From Saccoglossus kowalevskii (lineage: Eukaryota > Hemichordata > Enteropneusta > Harrimaniidae), in assembly GCF_000003605.2 (NCBI RefSeq), contig NW_003133845.1, positions 206,913 to 270,912 of the forward strand: a stretch of 64,000 nt of DNA, in the 5' to 3' direction. Both the position numbers and the translations under genes were made by a program. Shown piece after piece: positions 13,901-26,300 of this stretch (the first letter of the stretch is position 1; every line of letters starts with the position of its first letter). Below the pieces are notes generated by a model. The model was not told where the DNA came from and did no database searches. It saw only the letters and a list, made by a program, of their open reading frames with translations.

Positions 13901-15221
13901 CAATCTCAGTTTGGGTGAAGGGATGTGTCATGAATTTGTTTTTGCGTATCTGTTGACCGACTTAATTAGCTGATTATTAGCTGAATCGCTGTGTTATGTC
14001 TGTCATCGTTTTGGACGGAACTTGGCTCAGTGATTTGGAACTAATTACCAGATAACCATCGCGATTCTGACAGTTGGTATCCATAGTTATTAATGTAGTG
14101 AACGATTAATCAAAAGATATGACGTATTAAGTACTTAGTGTGATTGGCTTTATGATTGAAGGTTACGCCCTAGAGTCTTTTTACTGCTTTGTAATTGGTT
14201 AGAGTTGTGAAAATGAATAAAGAGAGTTTGAGTTGGTTTTGGGGAGCACAGCACGATAGACGCAGTAGAGAGAGTCCAGTCCTGGAGAGTCTAGAGCAGT
14301 CCTGGAGAGCCTTGGGGCGAGTCTAAGCACAGTCTTGGGCTAGTCTTGGGCCAGCCTTGAGATAGTCTTGGGGACTTTTCCCCAGGGCGCTGTGTCTTAT
14401 AGAGTGCTCCACAGATCGACTAAGACGAGAGTTGAAACGTATTTCGTTGTGTGTGTCTTATTTGACCATAAAGTATAAGTGACTTCCCCGATCCCGTACC
14501 TCAAGGGGACGAGATAGAGAGACGAGACGAGTTTCCCCCCTGGCAAGTGTGGAGACCCCGAGGAGAAGATTTACCCCCTGATACTGATACAAAAGTCTAA
14601 AACTCGATAACATACTCAGTATTTAGTGAGTTATCAAATCTCTTGGTTTAATTCGGGACATGCACTTAAATATAGAAACTAAGTTATATTTACGTGATGG
14701 CGTCAACAGTGATTACGCCAGTTTACATACAAATCATCTGCTCAAGGTACCAATCCTTAGAAAGCGGGTATTATGGACCTATAAGAACATGAACATAGAG
14801 TGAAATCCAACTCACCGACCCTTTTCTCTTCCTCCCAATCATGAATGATCTGTGACATTGCTTCCTCGAAGCCTGGGCCGTCGCCAAGTACATCCACTGA
14901 AATACCGTTATTTTCGCTTGTATATTCTCGCTGAATTGTACTCGCGTCCACGGTGTACAACTCCCAAACATCGATACATTCTACAATACCTAATTCTTCA
15001 AGCTTCTTGTACAAGTACAGCCGCCTGTGCCCTTTGAACACAAACCACTGCTTTCGCTTTTCCCAATAAAAAACCGACATTTTCAGAATTCTGTCGGTGG
15101 TTAATCGGCCGTCCAGAAGTTCTCGAAAAGTCTCCAGCAAGTATCTGCCATCATTGAAGCGATAGCTGATGGAATTTTGAAGAAAATATATCTGAGACGG
15201 GCGAAGCGTTCTATACGCCAT
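7959..15221 (-). CDS. ParB-like-domain protein, 2 exons (join inferred)
   Basis: Exon 1 is 14816-15221 (start MAYRTLRPSQIYF, chosen over an upstream TTG) and ends in phase 1 at a GTGAGT donor. Exon 2 is proposed at 8218-7959, after acceptor TTTTTCAG; it also opens in phase 1, and G|AT makes Asp, giving EEEKRV-DEMQYTMEEAG and 221 residues. Exon 1 resembles the small ParB/sulfiredoxin-like nuclease-fold proteins known in several invertebrates: RPSQIYF near the start, ELLDGRLTTDRI, a central W.V.KGHRRLYLYKKLEELG block that includes the arginine pair, and NNGISVDVLGDGPG near the end of the domain. Exon 2 is acidic, Ser/Thr-rich and unlike any family I know. Function unknown; nuclease, NTPase or kinase-like activity cannot be chosen. 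The exon-1 call is firmer (about 0.7) than the join (about 0.45). Confidence 0.5.
8750..8762. promoter_or_regulatory. X-box-like palindrome
   Basis: GTTGCCTGGCAAC matches the RFX-type X-box half-sites GTTGCC and GGCAAC with a one-base spacer. There is no nearby transcription start to link it to, so it may be chance. Confidence 0.25.
9522..9654. mobile_element. TTAA-ended MITE, 133 bp
   Basis: Starts TTAAAGCGCGGTGATCGTCG and ends, reverse-complemented, TTAAAGGGCGGCAGTCGTCG, so the imperfect inverted ends span about 23 bp with TTAA at both edges. A nearly full copy in the opposite orientation lies at 46560-46695. TTAA targets point to a piggyBac- or Kolobok-type source; no transposase here. 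Confidence 0.75.
10974..11623 (+). mobile_element. Solo LTR, 650 bp
   Basis: Homologous along its length to the LTRs of the element at 11707-14583; begins TGTCATGAATTTG and ends CCCCTGATA. Flanked by a 4-bp target duplication TAAG (10970-10973 and 11624-11627), so it is an independent insertion reduced to one LTR. More diverged than the other two copies, hence probably older. Contains an AATAAA near its middle and a GGGGA-T-rich-TCCCC palindrome at 11422-11435. Confidence 0.85.
11707..14583 (+). mobile_element. Non-autonomous LTR retroelement, 2.9 kb, structurally whole
   Basis: 5' LTR 11707-12384, 3' LTR 13926-14583, both TGTCATGAATTTG...CCCCCTGATA, with a 4-bp target duplication CTGA at 11703-11706 and 14584-14587. 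The interior (12385-13925, about 1.5 kb) shows no gag or pol reading frame, so the element looks like a TRIM/LARD-type passenger rather than a coding retroelement. A tRNA-primer-like TGGTGTGAGAACC starts two bases after the 5' LTR, and a purine-rich GGGTGAAGGGATG lies directly before the 3' LTR. Each LTR carries AATAAA and a GGGGACTTTTCCCC palindrome. The two LTRs agree closely, suggesting a fairly recent insertion. Family not assignable without internal proteins; the 4-bp duplication is compatible with Ty3-like integration. Confidence 0.85.
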
Positions 15222-15652
15222 GTTGGTCAACTGCCGCCAATGTTTACAAAGGTTGTATACGGTGGAATGGTTTCACATTACGATTATGCAACTGATACTC
15301 GTATATATGCGACGTGTATCCGTTCCCACTTAATTCAAGTGTGTGTATCGATGTCACTCGCTCACTTCACGGGTTTATTCAACATGTGCAAACAAACAAA
15401 CAAACAAATCACTGACTGCACTCGGTTCTACTTAAACACATCACCACACTAAACACTACAAATAAGATATCGTAAAAAAATACGTACGAAAGCAAATGTG
15501 AATAATATATGTAGTGAAGACGATGTATATCCATTGTGACCAAAACCGTACAAATATAAGCATAAAGTGTAACTAAATACACTTTGTATATGCTTGGTAT
15601 GAACGAGTTTCGCGCATTATATTTTAACTAGCAGAATTTGTACAGGATTATC

Positions 15653-16125
15653 ATTGTATTCTTATATGATTCCCATAGTATTCTTGTAGAATTCCAATGG
15701 GATTCTTGTATGATTTCTACAGAATTCTTGTAGGATTCCAATAGTATTCTTGTAGAATTCCCATAGTATTCATGAAGGATTCCAATTGTATTCTTGCTGG
15801 ATTCCCATAGTCTTCTTGTGGGATTCCCATACTATTCTTGTATGGTTCCCATATTTTTCTTGTAGGATTCCCATAGTATCCTTGTAGTATTCCCATAGTA
15901 TCCTTGTAGTATTCCCATAGTATCCTTGTAGGATTCCCATAGTATCCTTGTAGTATTCCCATACTATTCTTGTATGATTCCCATATTTTTCTTGTAGGAT
16001 TCCCATAGTATCCTTGTAGTATTCCCATAGTATTCTTAAATGATTCCCATAGAATTTTTATGGGATTCTCAGTGTTCTTATATGATTCTAAATTGTGTGC
16101 CTGTAGGATTTGTATAGCATTGTAA
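15653..16125. repeat. 22-bp minisatellite, about 20 copies
   Basis: Unit ATTCCCATAGTATCCTTGTAG plus one base, degenerate at both edges and cleanest around 15850-16030. Because 22 is not a multiple of three, all three frames stay open and give false repeat proteins of the type MGILQGYYGNPTR on the minus strand. Confidence 0.9.
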
Positions 16126-17339
16126 CGTAGTTATGCTTTGGGTGCAAATATATCACTATTAGACTGATTTATAATGATTGAGCTTTATGTGGAATAAATC
16201 ACTCGGTAAAATAGATACAGTACAATTTGTTTTATTTATTTTACAACGTTAGTAAGTATATAAGACACAGAACGCACGATATAGTTACTGTCAAATTTAC
16301 CTAGCTTTACATACGTGCATAAAACTGTCTCATGAAAACTATACATTTTAGAATGTGCTGAACAATCTTCGGGTGGGGTCACGGAGCTGTGTATGTAGGT
16401 ATCGTTGAAACCATAATAAGCCATAGGTGTTGACTGATATTCCATTATTAATTATTTACGCAGTCACTGATTAGTTGACCTCCGTCTGCGTGGAAAACGC
16501 GGTAATGTTCTATTTCCCTTTTAAAAGTTAAACGGTAGTTCTGTTCCAGTTTTAGTTCGTGCTCAACTGTGGATCAGATAGTGCATCATGTTTTATGGCA
16601 TTCTACAAGTTTATGTATTTATCAGAAGTTTACACTTTCGTTTGAAGAATTTCGTTCGCAAATACTAAATGCATTTTAATCAACCAACCACAGTAGAGTT
16701 TGTATAGCCCAGTTTGTGGGTGGAATTAAAGCCACGGTGGGTTTAGATAAATCTCACAAATCGGGTTACGATGATATCGGACATATGGCATCAATCACGG
16801 ACGGGCCTAGACTAGACATGGGGAAATTGTAGGTACGTGTCACTGTACATTTGCTCCCACACAAAACATTCCAGTACGTTAGACCAACAGAACACTGCTG
16901 GTCCCATTTATATATCAAACGGTTTTGAGTCGAGTAACAGACATGGACGTGCCGATTAAACCGAGTTAATGTTTTCCTGTATGATTCAAATGATGATTTT
17001 ATTGTGTTTAGTATTCTTATTGAATGGAACTCTTTTTAAAATTCAATAGTAAACTTATTGGATTTCCAGGGTATTTTTAGTAGATTTAGTATTCTTATTG
17101 AATTATATTATTCGTATATGACTTCAATGGAATTATGTTCAAATTTCAATCGTAAATGTATTTTTTCAGGGTATTTTTTAGTTGATTTACAATATTAATT
17201 GTTTAAGATTCCGATAATTTTGTTTTTGCAATTCAAGAGAATAAATAACAGATACACAATTCGATGTTCGGGAGGTTGTAGTTATATGCAGAATTTCAAG
17301 TTTATTATACATGTATACGATATATTAAACCTAAAAAAT

Positions 17340-17460
17340 CTTTACACACTAGCACGTCTCACTCTTTGCTAACAATGTGCCCAGCCTTAAATACCTTAAA
17401 AAAATCTACAAGCTAGCACGACTCTCACTTTGCTAACAATGAGTCCAACCTTAAAGCACC
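17340..17460. repeat. Two-copy tandem duplication, about 65 bp
   Basis: CTAGCACG followed by a few bases, then TTTGCTAACAATG(T/A)G(C/T)CCA(G/A)CCTTAAA, appears twice in a row with small differences. Downstream of the sorbitol dehydrogenase stop. Confidence 0.7.
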
Positions 17461-17674
17461 ACATGTTCGAATTTCATGCAAAAAAAAACAAAAAACAATT
17501 CAACATATGTCACAAGCATTGTTTGCGTCACACGTGGTATTTTACGGAGAATAATTAATTACTAAGCAATCCATTTTTGTATTTAAGTTAAATCACTTGT
17601 GACAATATTATTATACTAGTTAGGCATAATAAGTGTTGTATATTTCAGTGTTACTTGATACATTCTTGATACTA

Positions 17675-20600
17675 TTAACTTGTGTCTGATACCTTGATCA
17701 TCACTCTAATAGTACCATTTTCACCCTTTTTGGCTGCCTCGAAAGCATCCAACGATTTGGCCAGGGGAAATTTATGTGTCACCAGAGGTTTTACATCTAT
17801 CTTGCCAGATGCTACCATCGACAGGGCCGTCGGATATCTGCAACAAATAAATAAGTTCTTATCTAATTTCAGCGAACAAACAGAGTTGGGTAAATCACTT
17901 TATAAACGTCTGTAACTGTTTATTCTCATTGGCTGTGATAGTATACTGTATATGTTATATAAAAAAAAATTATTACTATCACCACAAGAGGGCGGTTGTA
18001 CAGGTGGACGTACGAGTTTGAATATGATGCGAGTGATTTGCCTTTAAAAATAGAAGTGATATTCCGCGTCCATCAATACCAAGTGTTTCCAATAACTTCC
18101 AAATAATAAAATAATTATATTGTTTATTGTGTGATGTACTCACCCATGTCCATAGTGGGATATAGTGCGGATGTTAATTTCTCTGGTTATTGCATTCGAT
18201 ATCGGTATTGTGGCATCATCGGGACCCAGACCAACCAAACACACGACACCGCCCGGCTTTGTTGCCTGTGCATGAAAGGCGTGTGCAATAAATAATTGTT
18301 GCTGCTATATCACTACACATTGTGTCAGTTTTTGCGATAAGTAATTAAGTAAATTTTAACAATGATGCCATCATACAGCGCGCATTCTAACTTCGCGTTA
18401 TTAAACCATGATTGCGTGGGGCCCACATGTGTAAGACGCTGTATGATGACTGTGGTGCTTTAATAAACACTGAGTATTAGAATAAGTATTGATTTATTGT
18501 TTCAAACATGCACTGAAAGTAAGTAGTTTTGATACAAAATACCGACTATAACTACCCCATCGAGCAACTTACATATATCCCAGTCTGGACACTAGATGGC
18601 GCACCACAACACTCAATAGCGATATCTGGCATACAACCTAAAGCATGTTCTATTTTCTTTGCAAACTTGCGAACATCTTTGCTGTCGGCGACCATTGTGT
18701 AATCTGCGCCGAGTTGCTTAGCACATTCCAACCTGCTTTGATCAATATCTTGAAATAAATATTGATTAAATGTACATGTGTGACTTTACATACATCAGCT
18801 TATAGGTGTATGACGTAAAACGAATCCATCCAAAAGATAAACAAAAATCGAGTATAATCACTAACACCCACCTGTAACAACAATGTCCGTAGCTCCCATG
18901 GCCTTCGCAGTGAGCAGAGTTACAAGACCAATGCTACCTAGAGGTGAAAAGCAACTGTGTATTAGTTGTTGTTGTTGTTGTTGTTGTTGTTTTTCTCAAT
19001 TATAACAAGTATTTGGATAAATGTTACACTGCCTTTACTTTAGTGCAGCTTAGAGTAATGTGGAGTGACTGCATGTGTTTAAACATAAGGCCAAAAAAGA
19101 CTTATGTTGCCCTCAAGTCGGAAAATTGAAAAATTGGATCGGTAGGTCGGATTTTGCTTTAACTCGTGAAAACTAAAGGTATCGTAAATAGCCGAGGTAT
19201 ATCGGAATCAATCAAATGCATGCTAGATATTAAACACAAAAATCAGATATTTCTTTCAGTCTTTTGTATTTAAATACAGATCAACTCAAAAAAACCGCGA
19301 CACGATATTTCATATTTTTCGGTCGGTCGCTGAGGGCAACGAAACAATTTTTTTTTGGCCTAACAGTGCTTAATGGGATATCTCCCAATCTCGCTATATG
19401 TGGTCATCTTTGGGGTATTTTTAAAAATTCCAATGAGGAATAAGCGCACACCTTCATTGAATAGTTATTTCACGAGGACTACGCTCAGCTCTTCTCCTTC
19501 CGAGTGGTGTAGTGTGGTGTGGTGCGGCACGGTACAGTGTGTTGTTGTGTGGTGTTGCGTGTTGTAGTGTGGTGGTGCAGTGTGGTGTCATATAGTACAG
19601 TATATTCCATGGTATAGGCTAGTATTGTAGTAGCGTGAATCGTATCTTTTGTAGCATAACTTCCCGTGGCGTAGGATTTATTACCTGCACCGCCGATTAA
19701 TATTTTACTTCCCAGAGTGACACCAGCTCGTTCACATGCGTACACACCGACAGCCAATGTCTCTAACATTGCTCCTTCTTCTAAACTCACGTGATCAGGA
19801 AGTCTGTTTAGAAAACAAAGAGAAAAAAACATGTGAAAATAGCGATTCTCATACAGGAGCATTTGTTTAAAGAAAAAAAAAATAATTTCTAGAATATGAT
19901 TTTTGAAGAAACACACTTTAACAAAAGTGGTGTGCATATCAACTTGAACATTATTAGTAATGATATGTTTGTAAATTGGAACAAACACTATATATTCCAG
20001 AAAGTTGGCGCATGTGAGCTGTATTCAATGTTCATTAATTCCAGCATCAGAGTACTGCACATTGGTTTATCAAGTGTTATATAACGATAATCAATAATTA
20101 CTCCTGATAAATCTTTAAAAATACAATCGTTTTATTATCGAAAGCGACTGATGCATCATTGGTAGCTGAAAAAATCTTATTATTTTGATTGTCCAATAGG
20201 CGTAAGGCAGGGTTGTATGGTAAGCCCGGATTTGTTTAGTTTGTTTATTTATTGAAAAATTGAATTTAATGCTAATGAACTCGGGAAATATGGGCATTCA
20301 GTTAACACAAGATATTTATAATTTATTCTCAAGGTTGATGATGTTGTTATTTTTGCTGAATCGACAGAAAACTTACAGAGATTAATAAATATTTTAGGAC
20401 TATTATATCGAAAGTAGAGCATGGCAGTTAATCTTTAAATGATCAGAACGGCAACGCCGCCGACGTAACTAGTTATTATAATATATAGGTCTTGTTCTTT
20501 CCTCTAGTAACTTCTGGTCAAAAGCTGTTGCAACTCTCAGACTGGTAGAACAAGCAAACATAGCGATTGCAGGTAGAAATGTAAGGGACTTCCATTTAAA

Positions 20601-23282
20601 TTCACATTTCAAATTGTTTGATTCATTGATATTATCGATTTAAATTTTCGGGTCTAATGAATTTGGGGCTATCAATACTTTGAAGCAATAGAAACGGTAC
20701 AACGTAAGTGGTGCAGGAAATTGCTGGGTCTACCTCCATAGCCACACATATCATAACAGTTATTGGAGTATATGTAGTATTTGTGGAAGATGACTTTCAT
20801 TACTAGTACCTTCTTGTGTGTCATACCTATCAATGTTGAGGGCGCAATTCATAGTGCATAAAATCTCTTACGTACATGTACTTTTATTTTTAATTATTCA
20901 ATTACGTCATGGTTACCCTTTCTGTAATTTCGCTGTTTTTTAATGTAATTGATTTTTTGTAAATACTTATTTCTGATATACTAGTGTCATAGTTTGTGTA
21001 CTTTTTACCTTGAAATACAAATAAACTATATTCCATGCATCATTGACAAATTTTAATAATAATAATATATATAAACAAATCTCTACATCGAAGTAGTTAT
21101 TGTTATTATAATAAACTGTACGCGAAACATACTAAATTGTTTGTTTTTTGTAAGAAATCCGTGAATTTTGTAACTTACTTGTGACACAAATCATCTGGAT
21201 GACAATAATATCGTACAAGTGTCCCGTTGGTCGGCGGGACGCCGCAAAATTTCAAGTCTGTGCAGAGATTGTATCTTCCACGCTTGCAGTAGTCACATGT
21301 TCTACAGAGTATACTTGGTTCAATTGCAACTCTGTCACCTAGAAAACGATGGGGTGTCAAGATTTTTTTCAATTTACATGTATTAGTTTTGTTAATCTGG
21401 GATTTTGGTGTGTAATGGGACGCTATCATAAACGGTGTAGGGAATCCTAGTAAAATTTATTAGGCAACCTGAATAGTCTGGTATTACCAGACAGTGTCAT
21501 CGCGACATGTCGTGTTCAAAAGGAGTCCTGTGCAACGCATGCAACGCACGTAAAATCTTTAGATTTACACACAATTCTGCTGATTTGATCTATGCGTGTT
21601 TATGGCAGTAGATCTAGTGATACCTTGTAGTACGACAAACGATGTGGCTCACAACATGGCATTTTATAAAATCATTTTTACAATTCATTTAGATTTTTAC
21701 AATTCATTTACATTTTTACAATTCATTTTTATTTTATAACACTTTTTTAATAGCATTCATCTCCGATCCTGATATCCATTTTTATTTTCGTTTTTAAAAT
21801 CCATTTTTGCATTTCAAATCCGTTTTAATTTTTTAAAATCCATTTTTTTTTAAAAATCCTTTTGCATATTTAAAATGCATTTTGGTTTTTACAATTCGTT
21901 TTCATTTTAAAATCTGTTTTCGTTTTTGTTTTTGTTTACCCACGTTTTATTTATGTCATTTTTATGGTCCGGGAAACGTTCTGAGCACCTATATGAAACA
22001 TAGAACTTTCTATGAACTCGCAGAACCACGGCTAAATAAGTTATAGTCTGAAGAAATACTTACGCAAGAACACGCGCGGTTTTAGGGGGAGGCGGTCGAG
22101 CGGTCCAGCCCACGTCAATAGGAGCCCTCCCCCCACCCCTCCCCTTACCGAATTTCTGGATCCGCCAGTGAAGAAGCCTTATCATTAATGATATAAATCA
22201 ACAATCTCTAAGATAAGAGGGCCAGGTTACAGGTCAAAAAGCGAAAATGAATTTTGAAAATGTAAGCTGAAATGATATTCGAAACAGTGATTTTTCAGTA
22301 ATTTCTGTTGAAAAATTTGCTTCAAATTGAAAAATGAACTGTCTTAATTAAGGATTTTAAAAACGCGATACGGGATTTTAAAAACAAAAATGAATTTTAA
22401 CAATTGATTTTTAAAATAAAAACATCTCAGAAACGAAAGTGGGTTTAAAAAATCGATTAGGATTAAAAAATAAAAATTAATTTCGTAATGTAAATGAATT
22501 GTTAGCATGGTTTTATAAAATGCAATGTTGTGAGCCACCTCCGAGTCGGTTGCCGTATTGTAATAACATGTACCACCACCACCTCAACGCCACACATCAA
22601 CGCCACAAATTATTCAAATCATTATTTGGTTGAAAGAGCACTCATTAATTACACTTAGGTTTAAAGCGGGAGGGATGTCACCTACGCACGCGCGGGAATT
22701 GAGTCCCGAGCAAAGATAACAGCACACGCTAAAAACGCAAAGGCTCATGGGTAGACGCTTGTTTGTAAACATTGCACGCTATGACCATCTGATGCATGCG
22801 CAGGTGACGACTCCCCCGCTTTAACTGAACTCAACGTCACGCACCAACTTTGAGTCTTGTGACCCCCTCGCCCAGGGCAGCTACCACACCGCTGGGCTCG
22901 TGTCCTAATATTAACGGGGCTTTCACGATTTTATCTCCAAAGTTTCCAGTCATCCAGATGTGAACATCTGTGCCGCAAATACCAACTGAATCAACAGCGA
23001 TGAGTACTTCTGAATAATACATGTACAGAAAAGGAATGATTAATATAATAAATCTGACAGAAACTACAAAATGCTTTTATTTCATCAATATTTATATAAT
23101 TCGATATACATTTTCTGGCATGGCATAGAATTTTCAGAATTTTTGTTTGATGAGACATATATTCCAAATGGTGACAAAGAATATTAGGTATAATAACAAT
23201 AATAAGCGCATATGAATATGTCACTCACCGTGCTTAGCTGGCGTGGGTGTTTCCGTTGTTTTCTGTGGTAAACAAAAAAAAA

Positions 23283-23323
<41 letters not shown>

Positions 23324-26300
23324 TAATAATAATAATAACTTTATTGACGTTATTCATTTTGAGTAGAACATATTCAAATTTATATAATTTAGAGAGAGCA
23401 AGGTTATGTTTCATCATTTTGAGAAAAAATTGCATTTTGCTTGCCTTCGATTTTATTAGTAATGTTACACTCTAGAAATAAAGATCGTCTTTCAATTTCA
23501 ATTTTATATGCCTGCCTTTCTCGATCATTAAAAGAGAACTAAATAGAGCCTAATTTGGTTTTGTAATTCTTACGTTATGTATATTGATTATAAATTAGAA
23601 AAAAAATTGAAGAATGATGATTATCTTCAGAGTTATTATGATTTTAATATGAGAAACCATAAAACTATGAAGGATTTCCGTCAGCGCCATCTTGCCATAA
23701 ATAAAACGCCCACATGAGGTATAAACAAGGCAACAAAGCAAGATGACTCAAATAGTATCTGATTATATATAAGTAACTTAGGGGCCAAAGTTAGCTGGAT
23801 TGGTGAATTAACTTCCAGCCTAGGGAGTTTCGACTTTTACGTGAATTTTATCACAGTCCCTCTATCATATATAGATGGACTGTGATTTTATTTACAAGCG
23901 TATAAACATGCCCACGTGCGCTGCTCGATGCGTTCAAAGTCTTGATGCTGGAGTATGCAATCTTGAGTTCGTAGAGAGTGGTGTTGGAAAACTTTTCGTC
24001 CATGCATTCTGTTCTTCTGCAACACAGACGCTCACCGGGCTGCACTGGCAAATCAATGGGAGAATTGTCACAGGAGCACCAAGTAGATTGTTCACTGACT
24101 TCCTCGTAATTTGAAATAAAAATATCATCCGAACAAGGGGCATCGTTGACGTCAGATACACTCACACTGTACTGATCTGAATCTTCGCTAAGTTTGCAGC
24201 CTACCGTACCTCCCCGATCATAAGCACAGGGCATGATACATGTAAAATCGAGAAAAGTAAGGGGTGGGCTTATACTCGAGGACCACCTCAGAAAAGATGA
24301 TTTTTTTTTTGTTTAACATTGTAACCATCTTACCACCCACGAAAAATGATCCACGTTATATCGTTCGTACACCACGCCGAGCTAGGGGAAATATTATTAC
24401 GTCTTTTTCAAAAAAAAAAATGAGTCACTGATTTCCACGACACTTTTACAATGAAGAAAAAACATGTTCAAAAAATATACACATATTATACAATACACGA
24501 TACGATTTACCGTCTGAATTTCCGGTGTAAAAATAGAGTAGGGTAGGGATCGTGGAAAAACAGTCAAAGACAAGATCTTTAGCATTATCTTCGTGTTGGG
24601 ATGGTTTCGGTCGTATGCAAACTCTCGAAGCAATTTGACCTGAAACAACGTTCTTTGAGCTAACAGGTCCCGTCTTTCATTAACCAATCAAAATGCTGTG
24701 TCGTACTGGCGAAATTTTCCGATTGTTGACGATTTTTATAACGCAGTGGTCGTCGAATTGCGCATATGCGACACTTGTGTTGATAAATATTGATTTTCCC
24801 ATAATCCAATGCGCTCTTCTAATGGTAATCACACGTATGAGGTTTGATCTGGGCGAGACTTATACTAATTACCTAATTAAAACTTGGAAATGTCTCAGTC
24901 CGACATTGCTCCGACCGTGTATACGCATCGGGGCCCAACTATCGGAGCCGAAATCACGCCCTCAATTGTCTTCTTCAAGTAATCTCTTATTTCATTTATG
25001 GCGGAGACAACATTCTGCAATTCACGCAATTCACGCAATTTCTGACAAGAAAAATGTGGTCGCGGCAAACGACTCTGCTACGATGGCACAATCATCTTTA
25101 ACCTGTAAGCATCTGCTTTACTGATTGGCTAAGAATGACATCAATACTAGTGTTTCATCATATAGGTCAAATCATGCTTTCTTATCAGACTATACGCTCG
25201 CGCTCATCAATCATGGTGAAAGTTATCATTCAGCAAGTTCTTGAAATAGGAAGAATTTTTTCTCTAACGACAGAAGAGTAATTTTCAAAACAGGAATGCA
25301 GCAGCTGTAAAGATGGCAAATACCGGATCAACTGTCATACAACTTTACAAGATCAATAATAATTTACAAATTTGCAGAGTAAAAATTACGAAAGTTCATA
25401 GTTGTTTGAAAAAACTTGTCGGGCCTTTATTTGTACGTTCATTGCCATCTTCGTCAAAGTCAAAACCCTAAAATTCCAAGTCAGCGTTACTGTCGCCGTC
25501 GAACAAAATCCCTACAGCTTCGTCCTAAAGTTCGTCGATGTCGTTGCACCACAGATTTTGCTCTCTGTCAGCTTGGCACTTTTTATTCATGTCTAATTAC
25601 AATTGCTACGTTGACACGACAGCATTTTATTGGAGCCCCACGAGCCAGCAAAATGGCCGTGTATCCGCGTTCAGCTCAAACCACCCTCGGGTGTTGAACT
25701 CTGTTAGGGTTGAGCCCCGACAGTGTATACGCATCGGGCCCAACTATCGGAGATCGAAGCCGAAATCACGCCCTCAATCGTTTTCTTCAAGTAATCTCTC
25801 ATTTCAATTATGGCGGAGAAAACATTCAGCTGTTTGAAATTAGACGCAATTTCTGACAAGAAAAATGTGGTCGCGGCAAACGACTGCTACAATGGCACAA
25901 TCATCTTTGACCTTTAGGCATCTGCTTTACTGATTGGCTAAGAATGACATCAATACTAGTGTTTCATCATAGAGGTCAAATCATGCTTTCTTATCAGACT
26001 AGACGCTCATCAATCATGGTGAAAGTGTATCATTCAGCAAGTTCTTGAAATAGGAAGAATTTTTTCTCTAACGACAGAATGCAACAGCTGTAAAGATGTT
26101 AAAAAAAGTTGGCAGTCTTCGGCGTGACATTGCAAAATTGCTAGCCCAGCCACAAGCTGCTACCAAATATTTTATTAAGCCAAAATAACGTGATTTCAAC
26201 CACTCTCCCGGGTACGAGTTGCTACAATATAGCAACATTGGTTTCATTGTCGACGACGCCAAAGCCGAATGAGTGCGACACTTGCTACGCGGCTCTCCAT

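Larger units (their letters stand above)
8219..14815 (-). other. Proposed 6.6 kb intron of the ParB-like gene
   Basis: Holds a TTAA-ended MITE (9522-9654), a solo LTR (10974-11623) and a full LTR element (11707-14583). The rest has short random-looking frames only. A GT-rich stretch at about 8750-9450 has no coding signal that I can see. Confidence 0.4.
15222..17674. other. Intergenic between the ParB-like gene and sorbitol dehydrogenase
   Basis: Contains a 22-bp minisatellite, relatives of it at about 16975-17200, and a two-copy duplication at 17340-17460. A possible AATAAA for the minus-strand sorbitol dehydrogenase transcript lies at 17301-17306 (TTTATT on +), about 370 bases past its stop. 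No gene seen. Confidence 0.5.

Noticed and set aside
15717-16028. Open frames on the minus strand encoding MGILQGYYGNPTR-type repeats
   Set aside because: They are products of the 22-bp minisatellite, which stays open in several frames at once.
19485-19988. A 167-codon minus-strand frame
   Set aside because: Only 19685-19803 is a real SORD exon; the rest is read-through into intron and a GT-rich repeat.
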